From Actinomycetes bacterium (GTDB lineage Bacteria; Actinomycetota; Actinomycetes; Actinomycetales; Actinomycetaceae), in the NCBI GenBank assembly GCA_023387755.1, contig JAEWHO010000094.1:1-36990 (forward strand): a DNA stretch of 36,990 nt, in the 5' to 3' direction. The notes under the pieces were generated by a model. The model was not told where the DNA came from. It was given only the letters and a program-made list of their open reading frames with translations, and did not search any database. The position numbers and the translations under genes are program-made. Below are positions 23,695 through 32,127 of this stretch, piece after piece. Each line of letters opens with the position of its first letter. Position 1 is the stretch's first letter.

Positions 23695-24342
23695 GTGCGA
23701 GTCATTAATTTGCTCTCTCAGGGGCCGCAGCCCTACGAGGATGTTGACCAGCGGCAACGAGGGTTACACCAGGAGGTTGCGAACGGCGGCGAACCCGCTC
23801 TGATCGTGGTGCAGATGCAGTCGGTGTACACGGCTGGGCGACGCACTGGCCCGTGGGATATTGTCGACGAATCTATCCGAGTGGTCAGCGTTGATCGTGG
23901 GGGGAGGATCACGTGGCATGGACCCGGTCAAATCGTGGTCTATCCAATCGTGGCGTTGCAACAGCCGATTGACGTCGTCAAATATGTGCGGGCTCTAGAA
24001 CAGGCAGTCATGGATACCTGTGCTCTTTACGGTGTGCAGACTAAGCGGGTCGAGGGCCGTTCGGGAGTCTGGCTAGCGAATCCGGACCGCAAGATTTGCG
24101 CCGTCGGAGTGCGCGTGGCCCAGGGGGCAACGCTCCACGGAATCGCGCTCAATGTATGTAACAGTTTGGAACCCTACGGGCACATTGTGCCCTGCGGGAT
24201 TTCCGACGCCGCCGTTACCAGCCTGCAGCAGGAAACCGGTGTGAGCGAGCTGACTCCTGTGGCTGAACAGCTGGTTGCGAATCTTATCGCTACGCTGACG
24301 CCCATCATCCAGCCCGGCACACCCGCAGCAGTACTCAGCTAG
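23695..24342 (+). CDS. lipB: Lipoyl(octanoyl) transferase
   Basis: A 215-residue enzyme that moves octanoyl groups from acyl carrier protein to lipoyl domains. Family motifs: DRGGRITWHGPGQ, KICAVGVRV with the catalytic Lys, GIALNV, and PCGISDAAVTSL with the catalytic Cys. The GTG at 23695 is preceded by AAGG at 7 bases; a GTG at 23689 is also in frame but too close to it. It lies 69 bases upstream of lipA on the same strand, the usual lipB-lipA pair, and just after the E2 locus that needs lipoylation. The segment before the RGG motif is slightly longer than in E. coli LipB. Confidence 0.95.
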   Translation: MRVINLLSQGPQPYEDVDQRQRGLHQEVANGGEPALIVVQMQSVYTAGRRTGPWDIVDESIRVVSVDRGGRITWHGPGQIVVYPIVALQQPIDVVKYVRALEQAVMDTCALYGVQTKRVEGRSGVWLANPDRKICAVGVRVAQGATLHGIALNVCNSLEPYGHIVPCGISDAAVTSLQQETGVSELTPVAEQLVANLIATLTPIIQPGTPAAVLS

Positions 24343-24411
24343 CCGCCCACAGTTTAGCCGGCTCAACCGGTAATGTACTCTACCGAGACCTATTCAGCCA
24401 GGAGTTCGTAT

Positions 24412-25437
24412 ATGACTATTGCGCCCGAGGGCCGTCGCTTACTGCGAGTGGAAGCGAAGAACGCTGAAGTTCCCATTGAGCGTAAACCGGAATGGATCCG
24501 GACTAAAGCTGTCATGGGTGAGGAATACCGGGATATTAAATCACTGGTGCGCACCTCCGCTCTACATACGGTATGTGAGGAGGCTGGCTGCCCCAATATC
24601 TTCGAATGCTGGGAGGATCGCGAGGCAACCTTCCTCATCGGGGGTGAGCAGTGTACGCGGCGATGCGATTTCTGCCAGATCGACACCGGCAAACCCACCG
24701 AGTACGACCGCGATGAACCGCGCCGAGTAGCAGAATCAGTTGCGCATATGGGGCTCAAGTATGCCACCGTCACCGGGGTGGCGCGCGATGATTTGCCCGA
24801 CGGCGCTGCCTGGCTGTACGCCGAAACCACTCGGCAGATTCACGCGACTTGCCCAGGTACTGGTGTGGAACTCCTCATTCCTGACTTCCGTGGCCAGTCC
24901 GAGGCACTAGCGGAAGTGTTCTCCTCCCGCCCGGAGGTGCTGGGCCACAACGTCGAGACGGTGCCACGTATTTTCAAGCGCATCCGCCCCGCCTTCCGCT
25001 ATGACCGCTCCCTGGAGCTTATCCGGCAGGCCAGTGAAGCCGGTCTGATTACCAAGTCGAATCTGATCTTGGGAATGGGCGAGACCCGAACTGAGATCGA
25101 GCAGGCAATGCGTGATCTGCTTGATGCCCGCTGTGACCTGCTGACCATCACACAGTATCTGCGGCCCTCCCGCCTGCACCACCCCATCGACCGTTGGGTT
25201 CGCCCCGAAGAGTTCGTCGAACTGTCCGAGCTAGCCACCGAAATGGGCTTTGCCGGGGTGATGGCGGGGCCTCTCGTGCGGTCCTCTTATCGGGCCGGTC
25301 GGTTGTGGGGGCAGGCGATGGCTGCTCGGGGCCGGGAGATTCCTGAACAGTTGCAGCATTTGGCTAAGCCGATGGTCGCTGTCCAGGAGGCGAGCGCCGT
25401 CGTCGCGCGTATGCCAGATAGTGCGGGCGCGCGATAG
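24412..25437 (+). CDS. lipA: Lipoyl synthase (radical SAM)
   Basis: A 341-residue radical-SAM enzyme that inserts two sulfur atoms into octanoylated proteins. The auxiliary cluster ligands are C55, C60 and C66 (CEEAGCPNIFEC), and the SAM cluster ligands are C81, C85 and C88 (CTRRCDFC). The C-terminal VRSSYRAGRL carries the Ser that ligates the auxiliary cluster. The ATG at 24412 follows AGGAG by 7 bases; an upstream ATG at 24373 lacks such a site. It is followed 12 bases later by the DUF4191 gene, the order also seen in mycobacteria. Cluster supply could come from the ErpA-like protein encoded here. Confidence 0.96.
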   Translation: MTIAPEGRRLLRVEAKNAEVPIERKPEWIRTKAVMGEEYRDIKSLVRTSALHTVCEEAGCPNIFECWEDREATFLIGGEQCTRRCDFCQIDTGKPTEYDRDEPRRVAESVAHMGLKYATVTGVARDDLPDGAAWLYAETTRQIHATCPGTGVELLIPDFRGQSEALAEVFSSRPEVLGHNVETVPRIFKRIRPAFRYDRSLELIRQASEAGLITKSNLILGMGETRTEIEQAMRDLLDARCDLLTITQYLRPSRLHHPIDRWVRPEEFVELSELATEMGFAGVMAGPLVRSSYRAGRLWGQAMAARGREIPEQLQHLAKPMVAVQEASAVVARMPDSAGAR

Positions 25438-25449
25438 ACTCTGGATATC

Positions 25450-26141
25450 ATGTCTGAAACTCCTGCAAAGCCAGCGAAGCGGCGCTGGTACCACAATATT
25501 GCGGACGCCTACCGCATAACCAGGCGTCCTACCCCTGGATGCGCTGGGCGCTGATCGGGATTTTCGTTGTCGTCTTTGGGTTGTTCACCCTGTGGGGTGT
25601 GCTGTCCGGGCGTTGGATCTTCCTCCCCCTCACCGGGCTCATCCTCGCCACACTAGGAGCATTAACGTTACTCTCGCTTTACACCCGTAAGGCCTCATAC
25701 CGCCAGATTGAAGGGCAGCCGGGCGCTGCCGCTGCGGTTATGCAACAGATGCGAGGGTGGAACACAGAACAGGAACCCGTTGCTGTCAATCCGCGCACCG
25801 GGGATATGGTCTTTCGTTCCATCGGGCGGGGTGGTGTGCTGCTGGTAGCGGAAGGGCCCGCTGGCCGTACCAAGCGGTTACTGGAAGATGAACGCCGTAA
25901 GGTGGCCCGGCTTTTCGCAAATGTGCCGATCCATACCGTTAACGTCGGAACCGGTGAGAGCCAGATGCGTATCGACGAACTTGAGAAGTACGCACGTAAA
26001 TTGCCGAAAAAGCTAACCAAGAACGAGATCACGGCGGTGGCCGCTCGCCTGCATTCTCTGGGCGGCGCGCGTTTACCTATCCCTAAAGGTGTCGATCCGA
26101 TGCGCGCCCGGCCTGACCGGCGCGGTATGCGGGGACGCTGA
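25450..26141 (+). pseudogene. DUF4191 family membrane protein gene with a reading-frame break near 25528
   Basis: From the ATG at 25450 the frame reads MSETPAKPAKRRWYHNIADA and continues YRITRR, the basic N-terminus expected of DUF4191 proteins, but stops after 34 codons. From 25530 a second frame carries on YPWMRWALIGIF and the rest: two transmembrane helices, QIEGQPGAAAAV, PVAVNPRTGDMVFRSIGRGGVLLV, and a basic C-terminus. Joining the frames needs one base added around 25528-25530. The remaining ATG at 25539 has no ribosome-binding site and would start inside the first helix. This is either a real mutation or an assembly error; it follows lipA as in other actinobacteria. The function of DUF4191 proteins is unknown. 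Confidence 0.8.
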
Positions 26142-26149
26142 CGACGACG

Positions 26150-26175
26150 CGGGCGCGCACCGGGGTGCGCGCCCG
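26150..26175 (+). terminator. GC-rich hairpin after the DUF4191 gene
   Basis: An 11- to 12-bp stem (26150-26160 with 26165-26175) with a 4-base loop lies 9 bases after the stop codon. No T-run follows. It probably separates the lipB-lipA-DUF4191 transcript from glnA. Confidence 0.65.
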
Positions 26176-26212
26176 TAACATATCCGCAACATAATCCACA
26201 TACGGCTGAAAC
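26175..26212 (+). promoter_or_regulatory. GlnR-box-like operator upstream of glnA
   Basis: The bases read GTAAC-n6-GCAAC-n6-CACAT-n6-GAAAC, an 11-bp periodic array about 65 bases before the glnA start. The known actinobacterial GlnR site is gTnAC-n6-GaAAC-n6-GtnAC-n6-GAAAC. The first and fourth boxes fit fully, the second in four of five positions, and the third poorly. Its position suggests nitrogen control of glnA. Confidence 0.5.
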
Positions 26213-26277
26213 ACGTGCCCGCTAGGGTGCATTCATGGATGGTCTGCCCGAGGCCACCACGACAAGAAAGGTCAGGC

Positions 26278-27702
26278 ATGTTTAGCTCTGCCGAAGAAGC
26301 GATTGCGTACACTCGCGAGCAGGACGTGAAATTCATTGACGTCCGGTTCTGCGACCTGCCCGGCATCATGCAACATTTCAACATTCCGGTAGAAGCGTTC
26401 ACCGAGGACCTGTTCCGGGATGGCCTCATGTTCGATGGTTCGTCAATTCGTGGTTTCCAGGCCATCCATGAGTCGGATATGAAGTTGGTTCCCGACGTCG
26501 CCAGTGCCTATATTGATCCGTTCCGCAGCGCCAAAACGCTGGTGGTCAACTTCTTTATCGTCGACCCCTTCACCGACGAACCCTACTCGCGTGACCCCCG
26601 CAATGTGGCTGCCAAAGCCGAAGCCTATTTACGCTCCACCGGGATCGCTGATACCGCCTATGTAGGGGCCGAAGCAGAGTTTTATATCTTCGACGATATT
26701 CGCTTCGCTACCGGTGCTGCCGGAAGCTATTACCATATCGACTCGGAAGAAGCCGCCTGGAATACCGGACGGGTAGAAGAAGGCGGAAACCGAGGGTACA
26801 AGACGCCATACAAAGGCGGCTACTTCCCCGTCTCCCCCTCCGATCACTTCACCGAATTGCGCGATGAAATCTGCCGCCTGATGTACACGGTCGGGTTGGA
26901 GGTTGAGCGGTCCCACCACGAAGTTGGCACGGCAGGCCAGCAGGAGATCAACTACCGCTTCAACACCCTCACCGCTGCCGGCGATGACATGATGAAGTTT
27001 AAGTACGTTGTTAAGAACGCGGTGTGGGAAGCGGGCAAAACCGCCACGTTCATGCCAAAACCCGTCTTCGGTGACAACGGCACCGGCATGCACTGCCACC
27101 TGTCTCTATGGAAGGACGGCAAGCCGCTCTTCTTTGACGAATCCGGTTACGCCCAGCTCTCGGATACGGCCCGCTGGTTCATCGGCGGCCTGCTCGCGCA
27201 CGCGCCTGCTCTATTGGCATTCACCAACCCTTCCGTCAACTCTTACCGGCGTCTGGTCCCCGGCTTCGAGGCCCCTGTGAACCTCGTCTACTCGGCCCGG
27301 AACCGCTCCGCCTGTATTCGTATTCCGATCACCGGCACCTCGCCTAAGGCCAAGCGGGTGGAATACCGGGTGCCCGATCCCTCTGCCAACCCCTACTTGG
27401 CTTTCGCCGCTCAGCTCATGGCTGGTTTGGATGGCATCCGCAACCGTATCGAGCCGCCCGAGCCCATCGATAAGGATCTGTACGAGCTGGAGCCGGAAGA
27501 TCACGCAGAAATCGAGAAGCTCCCCTACACCCTCGATCAGGCCTTAGAAGCGCTGGAGGCCGATCACGACTTCCTCCTAGAAGGGGACGTCTTTACTGCT
27601 GATCTGATCGAGACCTGGCTGGATTACAAGCGCACGCACGAGATCGAGCCGTTGCGTCAGCGCCCGCATCCGCACGAGTTCGAGCTGTACTTCTCGATCT
27701 AA
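26278..27702 (+). CDS. glnA: Glutamine synthetase type I (GSI-beta)
   Basis: A 474-residue glutamine synthetase forming glutamine from glutamate, ammonia and ATP; dodecameric in this family. Motifs: MFDGSSIRGFQ near the N-terminus, EAEFYIFD (metal ligands), VGTAGQQEINYRF, ATFMPKP, GTGMHCHLSLW, NPSVNSYRRLVPG, NRSACIRIP and the adenylylation loop KDLYELEPED, whose Tyr is the site used by GlnE. This marks it as the regulated beta form, equivalent to GlnA1 of mycobacteria. The ATG at 26278 follows AAAGG; an upstream ATG at 26215 would put the GlnR-like box nearly at the start and is rejected. glnE converges with 21 bases between stops. Confidence 0.96.
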   Translation: MFSSAEEAIAYTREQDVKFIDVRFCDLPGIMQHFNIPVEAFTEDLFRDGLMFDGSSIRGFQAIHESDMKLVPDVASAYIDPFRSAKTLVVNFFIVDPFTDEPYSRDPRNVAAKAEAYLRSTGIADTAYVGAEAEFYIFDDIRFATGAAGSYYHIDSEEAAWNTGRVEEGGNRGYKTPYKGGYFPVSPSDHFTELRDEICRLMYTVGLEVERSHHEVGTAGQQEINYRFNTLTAAGDDMMKFKYVVKNAVWEAGKTATFMPKPVFGDNGTGMHCHLSLWKDGKPLFFDESGYAQLSDTARWFIGGLLAHAPALLAFTNPSVNSYRRLVPGFEAPVNLVYSARNRSACIRIPITGTSPKAKRVEYRVPDPSANPYLAFAAQLMAGLDGIRNRIEPPEPIDKDLYELEPEDHAEIEKLPYTLDQALEALEADHDFLLEGDVFTADLIETWLDYKRTHEIEPLRQRPHPHEFELYFSI

Positions 27703-27723
27703 ACCACCGCTAGATATCAGCCG

Positions 27724-30609
27724 CTAATTGTGCACGCCGGACTCGGTGCCGTAGATGAGTCTTTCTGCTACGGCCCGGGCCCGGCGTGAACGCTTTGCCC
27801 ACTCCTCGTCAAAGTCTCCCGCCAACCGTAGCCGAGGGTTGATGAGCCGCCCCATGATGCTACGTTCCCGTGACTCGGTGGGGATCAGGTCCATCGCGGA
27901 GCCGATCTTACGTAGGCCGATGGCGCTGGCAGCCCGGATGTGGTTCGCCGTCCGCCATGCCTGCGCCAATACCTCGGCGTCGGCTGCGCTCACTAGATCG
28001 GCCTGTGTGAGCGCCTCCAGGGCGGTGAGGGTTTGCGCAGTGCGCAGCTGCGGGAACTCGGTGCCATAGCGCAGCTGAGCTATCTGGACCGCCCATTCAA
28101 CATCACTGAGCCCTCCCGGACCGAGCTTGACATGCCGGCTCCGATGCACACCCCGCGGGAGGCGCTCGGATTCCATCCGTGCTTTCAGACGGCGAATCTC
28201 TTTCAGTTCTCGGTTGCTCAAGCCGGCGCCGTAACGCACCTGATCGATGGTGCGGATAATCTCGTCTTCCCTTTCCTGGCCATCCGCTAGCAGTCGCGCC
28301 CGAATGAGGGCGTGCCGTTCCCACGGCGAGGCTTGGGAGGTCAAGTAGTCAATATAGCTGTCAACTGAGCGCACGATGGGGCCGGCTTTACCTTCTGGCC
28401 GCAGGGCCATATCAACGGGAAGGGCAGGCACATCCGTGGCATCGGCGAGCAGTGCCCGCCAACGCTGGGTCACCCACTGAGCTTGGGTAAGAATATCTCC
28501 CTCGCCCGAGGCGAGGACGACGCAATCGAAATCGGAGCCGTATGTCAATTCCTCTCCGCCGCTGCGTCCCATCGCGATAATGTGCAAGCGAGCGCTGCAC
28601 TCCTGCCCATACTCGGTCTCGTAATCTCGACGGGCGGCGCGCATGGCATAGCGGACGATCAGATCAGTGACCGCACTGAGCGCCCGTTGACGCCTAGTGG
28701 AAATTCCCTGGGTGACATCAGCCAAGGCGGCCCGCATCATTTCCCGACGGCGAATTACGCGCAAGGCCCGTACTCGGGTAGTGGCTGACTGGTGGCGGGC
28801 GAAGATGGCTTCGGCTTCCGTCGTCAATTCTTCGATACTGCGCGGCTCAAGCTGCCGGGAATCGGCCAGCCAGGTCACCGCTTCTGGCACGGCCGTTACC
28901 TCGTGGCCGATGTAGCGGGAGGAGGCTAGCGCAGCGGCCAGTTGGGCGGCCACTGAATTGTCGTCTCGCAACAGTTTCAGATACCAATGGGCGCCGCCTA
29001 GGGTCTCGCTGAGCCGCCGGAAGGCGAGCAGTGCGTCGTCGGGGTCGGGGCCAGCTGCAAACCACTGCAACATTACCGGCAGCAGGTGGCGTTGGATGGC
29101 GGCGCGGCGGCTAAGCCCCCGGGTGAGGGCTTCGATATGACCCAGGGCAGCGCGCGCGTCCCGGTAACCGATGGCGGTGAGGCGGTCGTGGGCGGCTTTG
29201 GGTTCAAGCGAAATATCCGCGGCCGATAGTTGCGCAGTTGCCGGTAGAAGGGGCCGGTAGAACATGTCTTCGTGCAACGCCCGCACGCGGCGGCGCACCT
29301 GTTCCCAGGTGGCCATCACATCTGCGGTATGCATCGCTCGGCTAAGGCGGCGCAGATCTGCAGGCTTCGTGGGCAGAGTGTGGCTGCGGCGCAGATTCCA
29401 TAGTTGCACCCTGTGCTCGAGCGTACGCAGCCAGCTATAACATTCGGTGAGTTCGGCCGCATGGTCGCGACTGATATAGCCGCCCTCGCACAGGGCGCTG
29501 ATCGCGCCCATAGTTCCGGGTACTCGCAATGAGGCATCGGTGCGGCCGTGGACCATCTGTAATAGCTGCACCGTAAACTCGACGTCGCGCAGCCCGCCCA
29601 CGCCGAGTTTGATATGCCTCCCCCGCTCTCGCGCGGGTACGGACCGTTCTACCCGGGTACGCATCGCCTGCGTGTCCGCCACGAAGTTCTCCCGCTCTAC
29701 TGCGCCATATGCCAATGGGGCGATCTTTTCGGAATATTCGGCGGCTGCAGCGTCGTCGCCGGCAATCACCCGAGCTTTCAGCAGTGCCTGAAACTCCCAG
29801 GTGTGTGCCCAGCGCCGATAGTAACTGACATGGGCGGACATGGTTTTCACCAGGGGACCATCCCGCCCTTCAGGGCGCAGGTTCGTATCAATCGGCCATA
29901 ACGGCGGTTCGCTACCTTCCGTGGAGGTGGAGCAAATCGCGGTGACGGCTTTCATGAGGGCCGCGGCAGTATCGGTATCCTCGCCAGCGGCCACCGGGAT
30001 GAGGTCGACGTCGGAAATATAGTTCAGCTCCCGGCCACCGGCTTTCCCCATCGCTACCAACACCAGTGCTGCCGGCGCTGCTGCCTGCCGCTGCGCGAGC
30101 TCCAGCGCGGCGCGCAACGCGGCGACGACCAGATCAGCGAGGGCGGCAGACACATCCGGAAACGACTCAATGGAATCGGCAGCACAGTCTGCTGCTGCGA
30201 TCCCCCACAACCGCCGGTAATAGTCAGCTCGCAAAGCGCCAGTATCGCTGGCGTCGAGAATCGGAGGGATGTTCCAGCCTCGTTCCGGCGCGCGTGTATA
30301 GCTAAGTACCTGCGGGTGGCGCAGTGCAATCGGAATCAGAGCGCGGCTAGTGCCAGCCACACGCATGATCACCCGGCGTGCCGCAGCGTCGGCCAGAACC
30401 TCTCCCATGACGTGCGGGTGGGCTTCACACAGGTGGCAGAGCTGAGTCAGTGCTACATCTGGGTCAGCTGCGTGGGCAGCATCGGCCAGCAATTGTGCAG
30501 CCAGGGAAGAGTTCGCGCACACGTCAGCAATATGGCGCGCATTAGCAACCGCCCGGGCGGTGTTCTCGCACCCTGCCCGGATCGCGCTGCGGGTGAGCTC
30601 ATCGGCCAC
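27724..30609 (-). CDS. glnE: Bifunctional glutamine synthetase adenylyltransferase/deadenylylase
   Basis: A 961-residue GlnE that attaches AMP to, and removes it from, the Tyr of GlnA1. It has two nucleotidyltransferase domains: the N-terminal deadenylylase half with ELNYISDVDLI (metal Asp at about 200 and 202) and the C-terminal adenylylase half with ELTYGSDFDCVVL (about 690). Conserved SMG-like segments (AMGKAGG, AMGRSGG) precede each, and GVGGLRDVEFTVQ and GPGGLSDVEWAVQ close each unit. Length is near the usual 950-1000. The GTG at 30609 lies 2 bases after the glnA2 stop, so it is probably translated from the glnA2 mRNA. It converges on its substrate's gene, glnA. Confidence 0.95.
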   Translation of the reverse strand: MADELTRSAIRAGCENTARAVANARHIADVCANSSLAAQLLADAAHAADPDVALTQLCHLCEAHPHVMGEVLADAAARRVIMRVAGTSRALIPIALRHPQVLSYTRAPERGWNIPPILDASDTGALRADYYRRLWGIAAADCAADSIESFPDVSAALADLVVAALRAALELAQRQAAAPAALVLVAMGKAGGRELNYISDVDLIPVAAGEDTDTAAALMKAVTAICSTSTEGSEPPLWPIDTNLRPEGRDGPLVKTMSAHVSYYRRWAHTWEFQALLKARVIAGDDAAAAEYSEKIAPLAYGAVERENFVADTQAMRTRVERSVPARERGRHIKLGVGGLRDVEFTVQLLQMVHGRTDASLRVPGTMGAISALCEGGYISRDHAAELTECYSWLRTLEHRVQLWNLRRSHTLPTKPADLRRLSRAMHTADVMATWEQVRRRVRALHEDMFYRPLLPATAQLSAADISLEPKAAHDRLTAIGYRDARAALGHIEALTRGLSRRAAIQRHLLPVMLQWFAAGPDPDDALLAFRRLSETLGGAHWYLKLLRDDNSVAAQLAAALASSRYIGHEVTAVPEAVTWLADSRQLEPRSIEELTTEAEAIFARHQSATTRVRALRVIRRREMMRAALADVTQGISTRRQRALSAVTDLIVRYAMRAARRDYETEYGQECSARLHIIAMGRSGGEELTYGSDFDCVVLASGEGDILTQAQWVTQRWRALLADATDVPALPVDMALRPEGKAGPIVRSVDSYIDYLTSQASPWERHALIRARLLADGQEREDEIIRTIDQVRYGAGLSNRELKEIRRLKARMESERLPRGVHRSRHVKLGPGGLSDVEWAVQIAQLRYGTEFPQLRTAQTLTALEALTQADLVSAADAEVLAQAWRTANHIRAASAIGLRKIGSAMDLIPTESRERSIMGRLINPRLRLAGDFDEEWAKRSRRARAVAERLIYGTESGVHN

Positions 30610-30611
30610 CG

Positions 30612-31943
30612 TTACCGCCCTGGCAGGAACCGTTCAAGTTCAAACGGCGTCACCTGGGCACGATACTCCCGCCATTCTTGATGTTTATTACGAATGACGA
30701 AATCAAAGGCATCCTCCCCGAGGGTGGTTGCCATGAGCTCGGAGCCCTCTAACGCATCCACGGCGCGGTGGAGTGAATCAGGTAGAGAGCTGATGCCAAG
30801 GGCCCGTCGCTCGGCGTCACTCAGCCGCCACACGTCGTCTTCGGCCCCCTCATCTAACTCATAGCGCTCTTCGATACCCTGCAGTCCCGCGGCCAGGAGG
30901 GCTGCGAATGCAAGATACGGATTTGCTGCAGGATCGAGAGCGCGATATTCCACCCTCGCGGATTGGGCTTTGTCTGGCTTCGCTAACGGGATGCGCACGA
31001 GAGCAGATCGGTTATTGTGGCCCCAACAGATGAAAGAGGGGGCTTCTCCCCCACCCCACAGGCGCTTGTATGAATTGACATGCTGGCAGGTAATGGCCGT
31101 AATTTCTGGCGCATGGCGCAGCAGGCCCGCAATAAAATGCTCCCCGATAGGCGAGAGCTGGTACTGCCCGGCGGGGTCGAAGAAAGCATTACGGTCGGCT
31201 TCGAATAGAGACAGGTGGGTGTGCATTCCGGATCCGGGCGCGTCGAGGAGGGGTTTGGGCATGACGGTTGCGACGACGCCGAATTCCTCCGCCAACTCTT
31301 GGATCACGGTATGGAAGGTCATAATGTTATCGGCCGTGGATAAGGCATCCGCGTAGCGCAGGTCGATCTCCTGCTGCCCCGGACCCCCCTCATGGTGGGT
31401 GTATTCCACCGAGATGCCCATGGCTTCTAGGCGGGTCACCGCTTCGGTGCGGAAGCGCTGCCCCACATGCCGACCACCGTGATCGAAATATCCGGCTGCA
31501 TCCACCGGCACCAGCTCACCGCGTTCATAGGCGGCCGCATCAAAGAGATAGAACTCGATCTCAGGATGGGTGTAGAAGGTAAAACCCCGGTCAGCGGCGC
31601 GCTGCAGCATCCGTTTAAGAACCTGCCGAGAATCGCCGCGCGCGGGCTGACCATCCGGGGTGAGAATATCGCAGAACATGCGTGCCAGGCCCGTTTCTCG
31701 CCCGGCGAGAATGGTGAACGTCGTGGGATCGGGACGGGCGATCATATCGGCTTCGAACACGCGGGCGAGCCCCTCGACGGCGGAACCGTCAAACCCTACC
31801 CCTTCGGCGAAGGCACCATCGAGCTCTGCCGGGGTTATCGTCACCGACTTTAAAGTGCCCAGAACGTCAGTAAACCACAGCTGAATGAAACGGATGTCGC
31901 GCTCTTCTACGGTGCGCAGCACATATTCTTGTTGACGATCCAC
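30612..31943 (-). CDS. glnA2: Glutamine synthetase type I, second paralogue (GlnA2-like)
   Basis: A 443-residue glutamine synthetase family enzyme. It has VGFDGSAVEGLAR, HPEIEFYLFD, GGPGQQEIDLRY, TVMPKPLLDAPGSGMHTHLSL, CQHVNSYKRL and HNNRSALVRIP. The region matching the adenylylation loop reads EDDVWRLSDAERR, with no Tyr, so GlnE should not control it; this is the alpha-like form known as GlnA2 in mycobacteria. The residues that hold glutamate and metal seem intact, but in streptomycetes some GSI-like proteins act on polyamines, so the substrate should be tested. The GTG at 31943 follows AAGGAG. It precedes glnE in the same operon. Confidence 0.92.
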   Translation of the reverse strand: MDRQQEYVLRTVEERDIRFIQLWFTDVLGTLKSVTITPAELDGAFAEGVGFDGSAVEGLARVFEADMIARPDPTTFTILAGRETGLARMFCDILTPDGQPARGDSRQVLKRMLQRAADRGFTFYTHPEIEFYLFDAAAYERGELVPVDAAGYFDHGGRHVGQRFRTEAVTRLEAMGISVEYTHHEGGPGQQEIDLRYADALSTADNIMTFHTVIQELAEEFGVVATVMPKPLLDAPGSGMHTHLSLFEADRNAFFDPAGQYQLSPIGEHFIAGLLRHAPEITAITCQHVNSYKRLWGGGEAPSFICWGHNNRSALVRIPLAKPDKAQSARVEYRALDPAANPYLAFAALLAAGLQGIEERYELDEGAEDDVWRLSDAERRALGISSLPDSLHRAVDALEGSELMATTLGEDAFDFVIRNKHQEWREYRAQVTPFELERFLPGR

Positions 31944-32127
31944 TCTGGCTCCTTAGTGCCGATATGCAGATGCTCCGGTAGTGAGCTCTCCTTCTAGTTT
32001 AGGTGCCGCCATCGCTGCGTTCCGGGATTTTTCTCTATCGCGTATGCATAACTTGTACCGGCGCATCTGGTTCCCACCTCCCACCGCCCTCTTTCGTTAC
32101 CGCGCCGGTGGTGGCATGCTTATTGGC

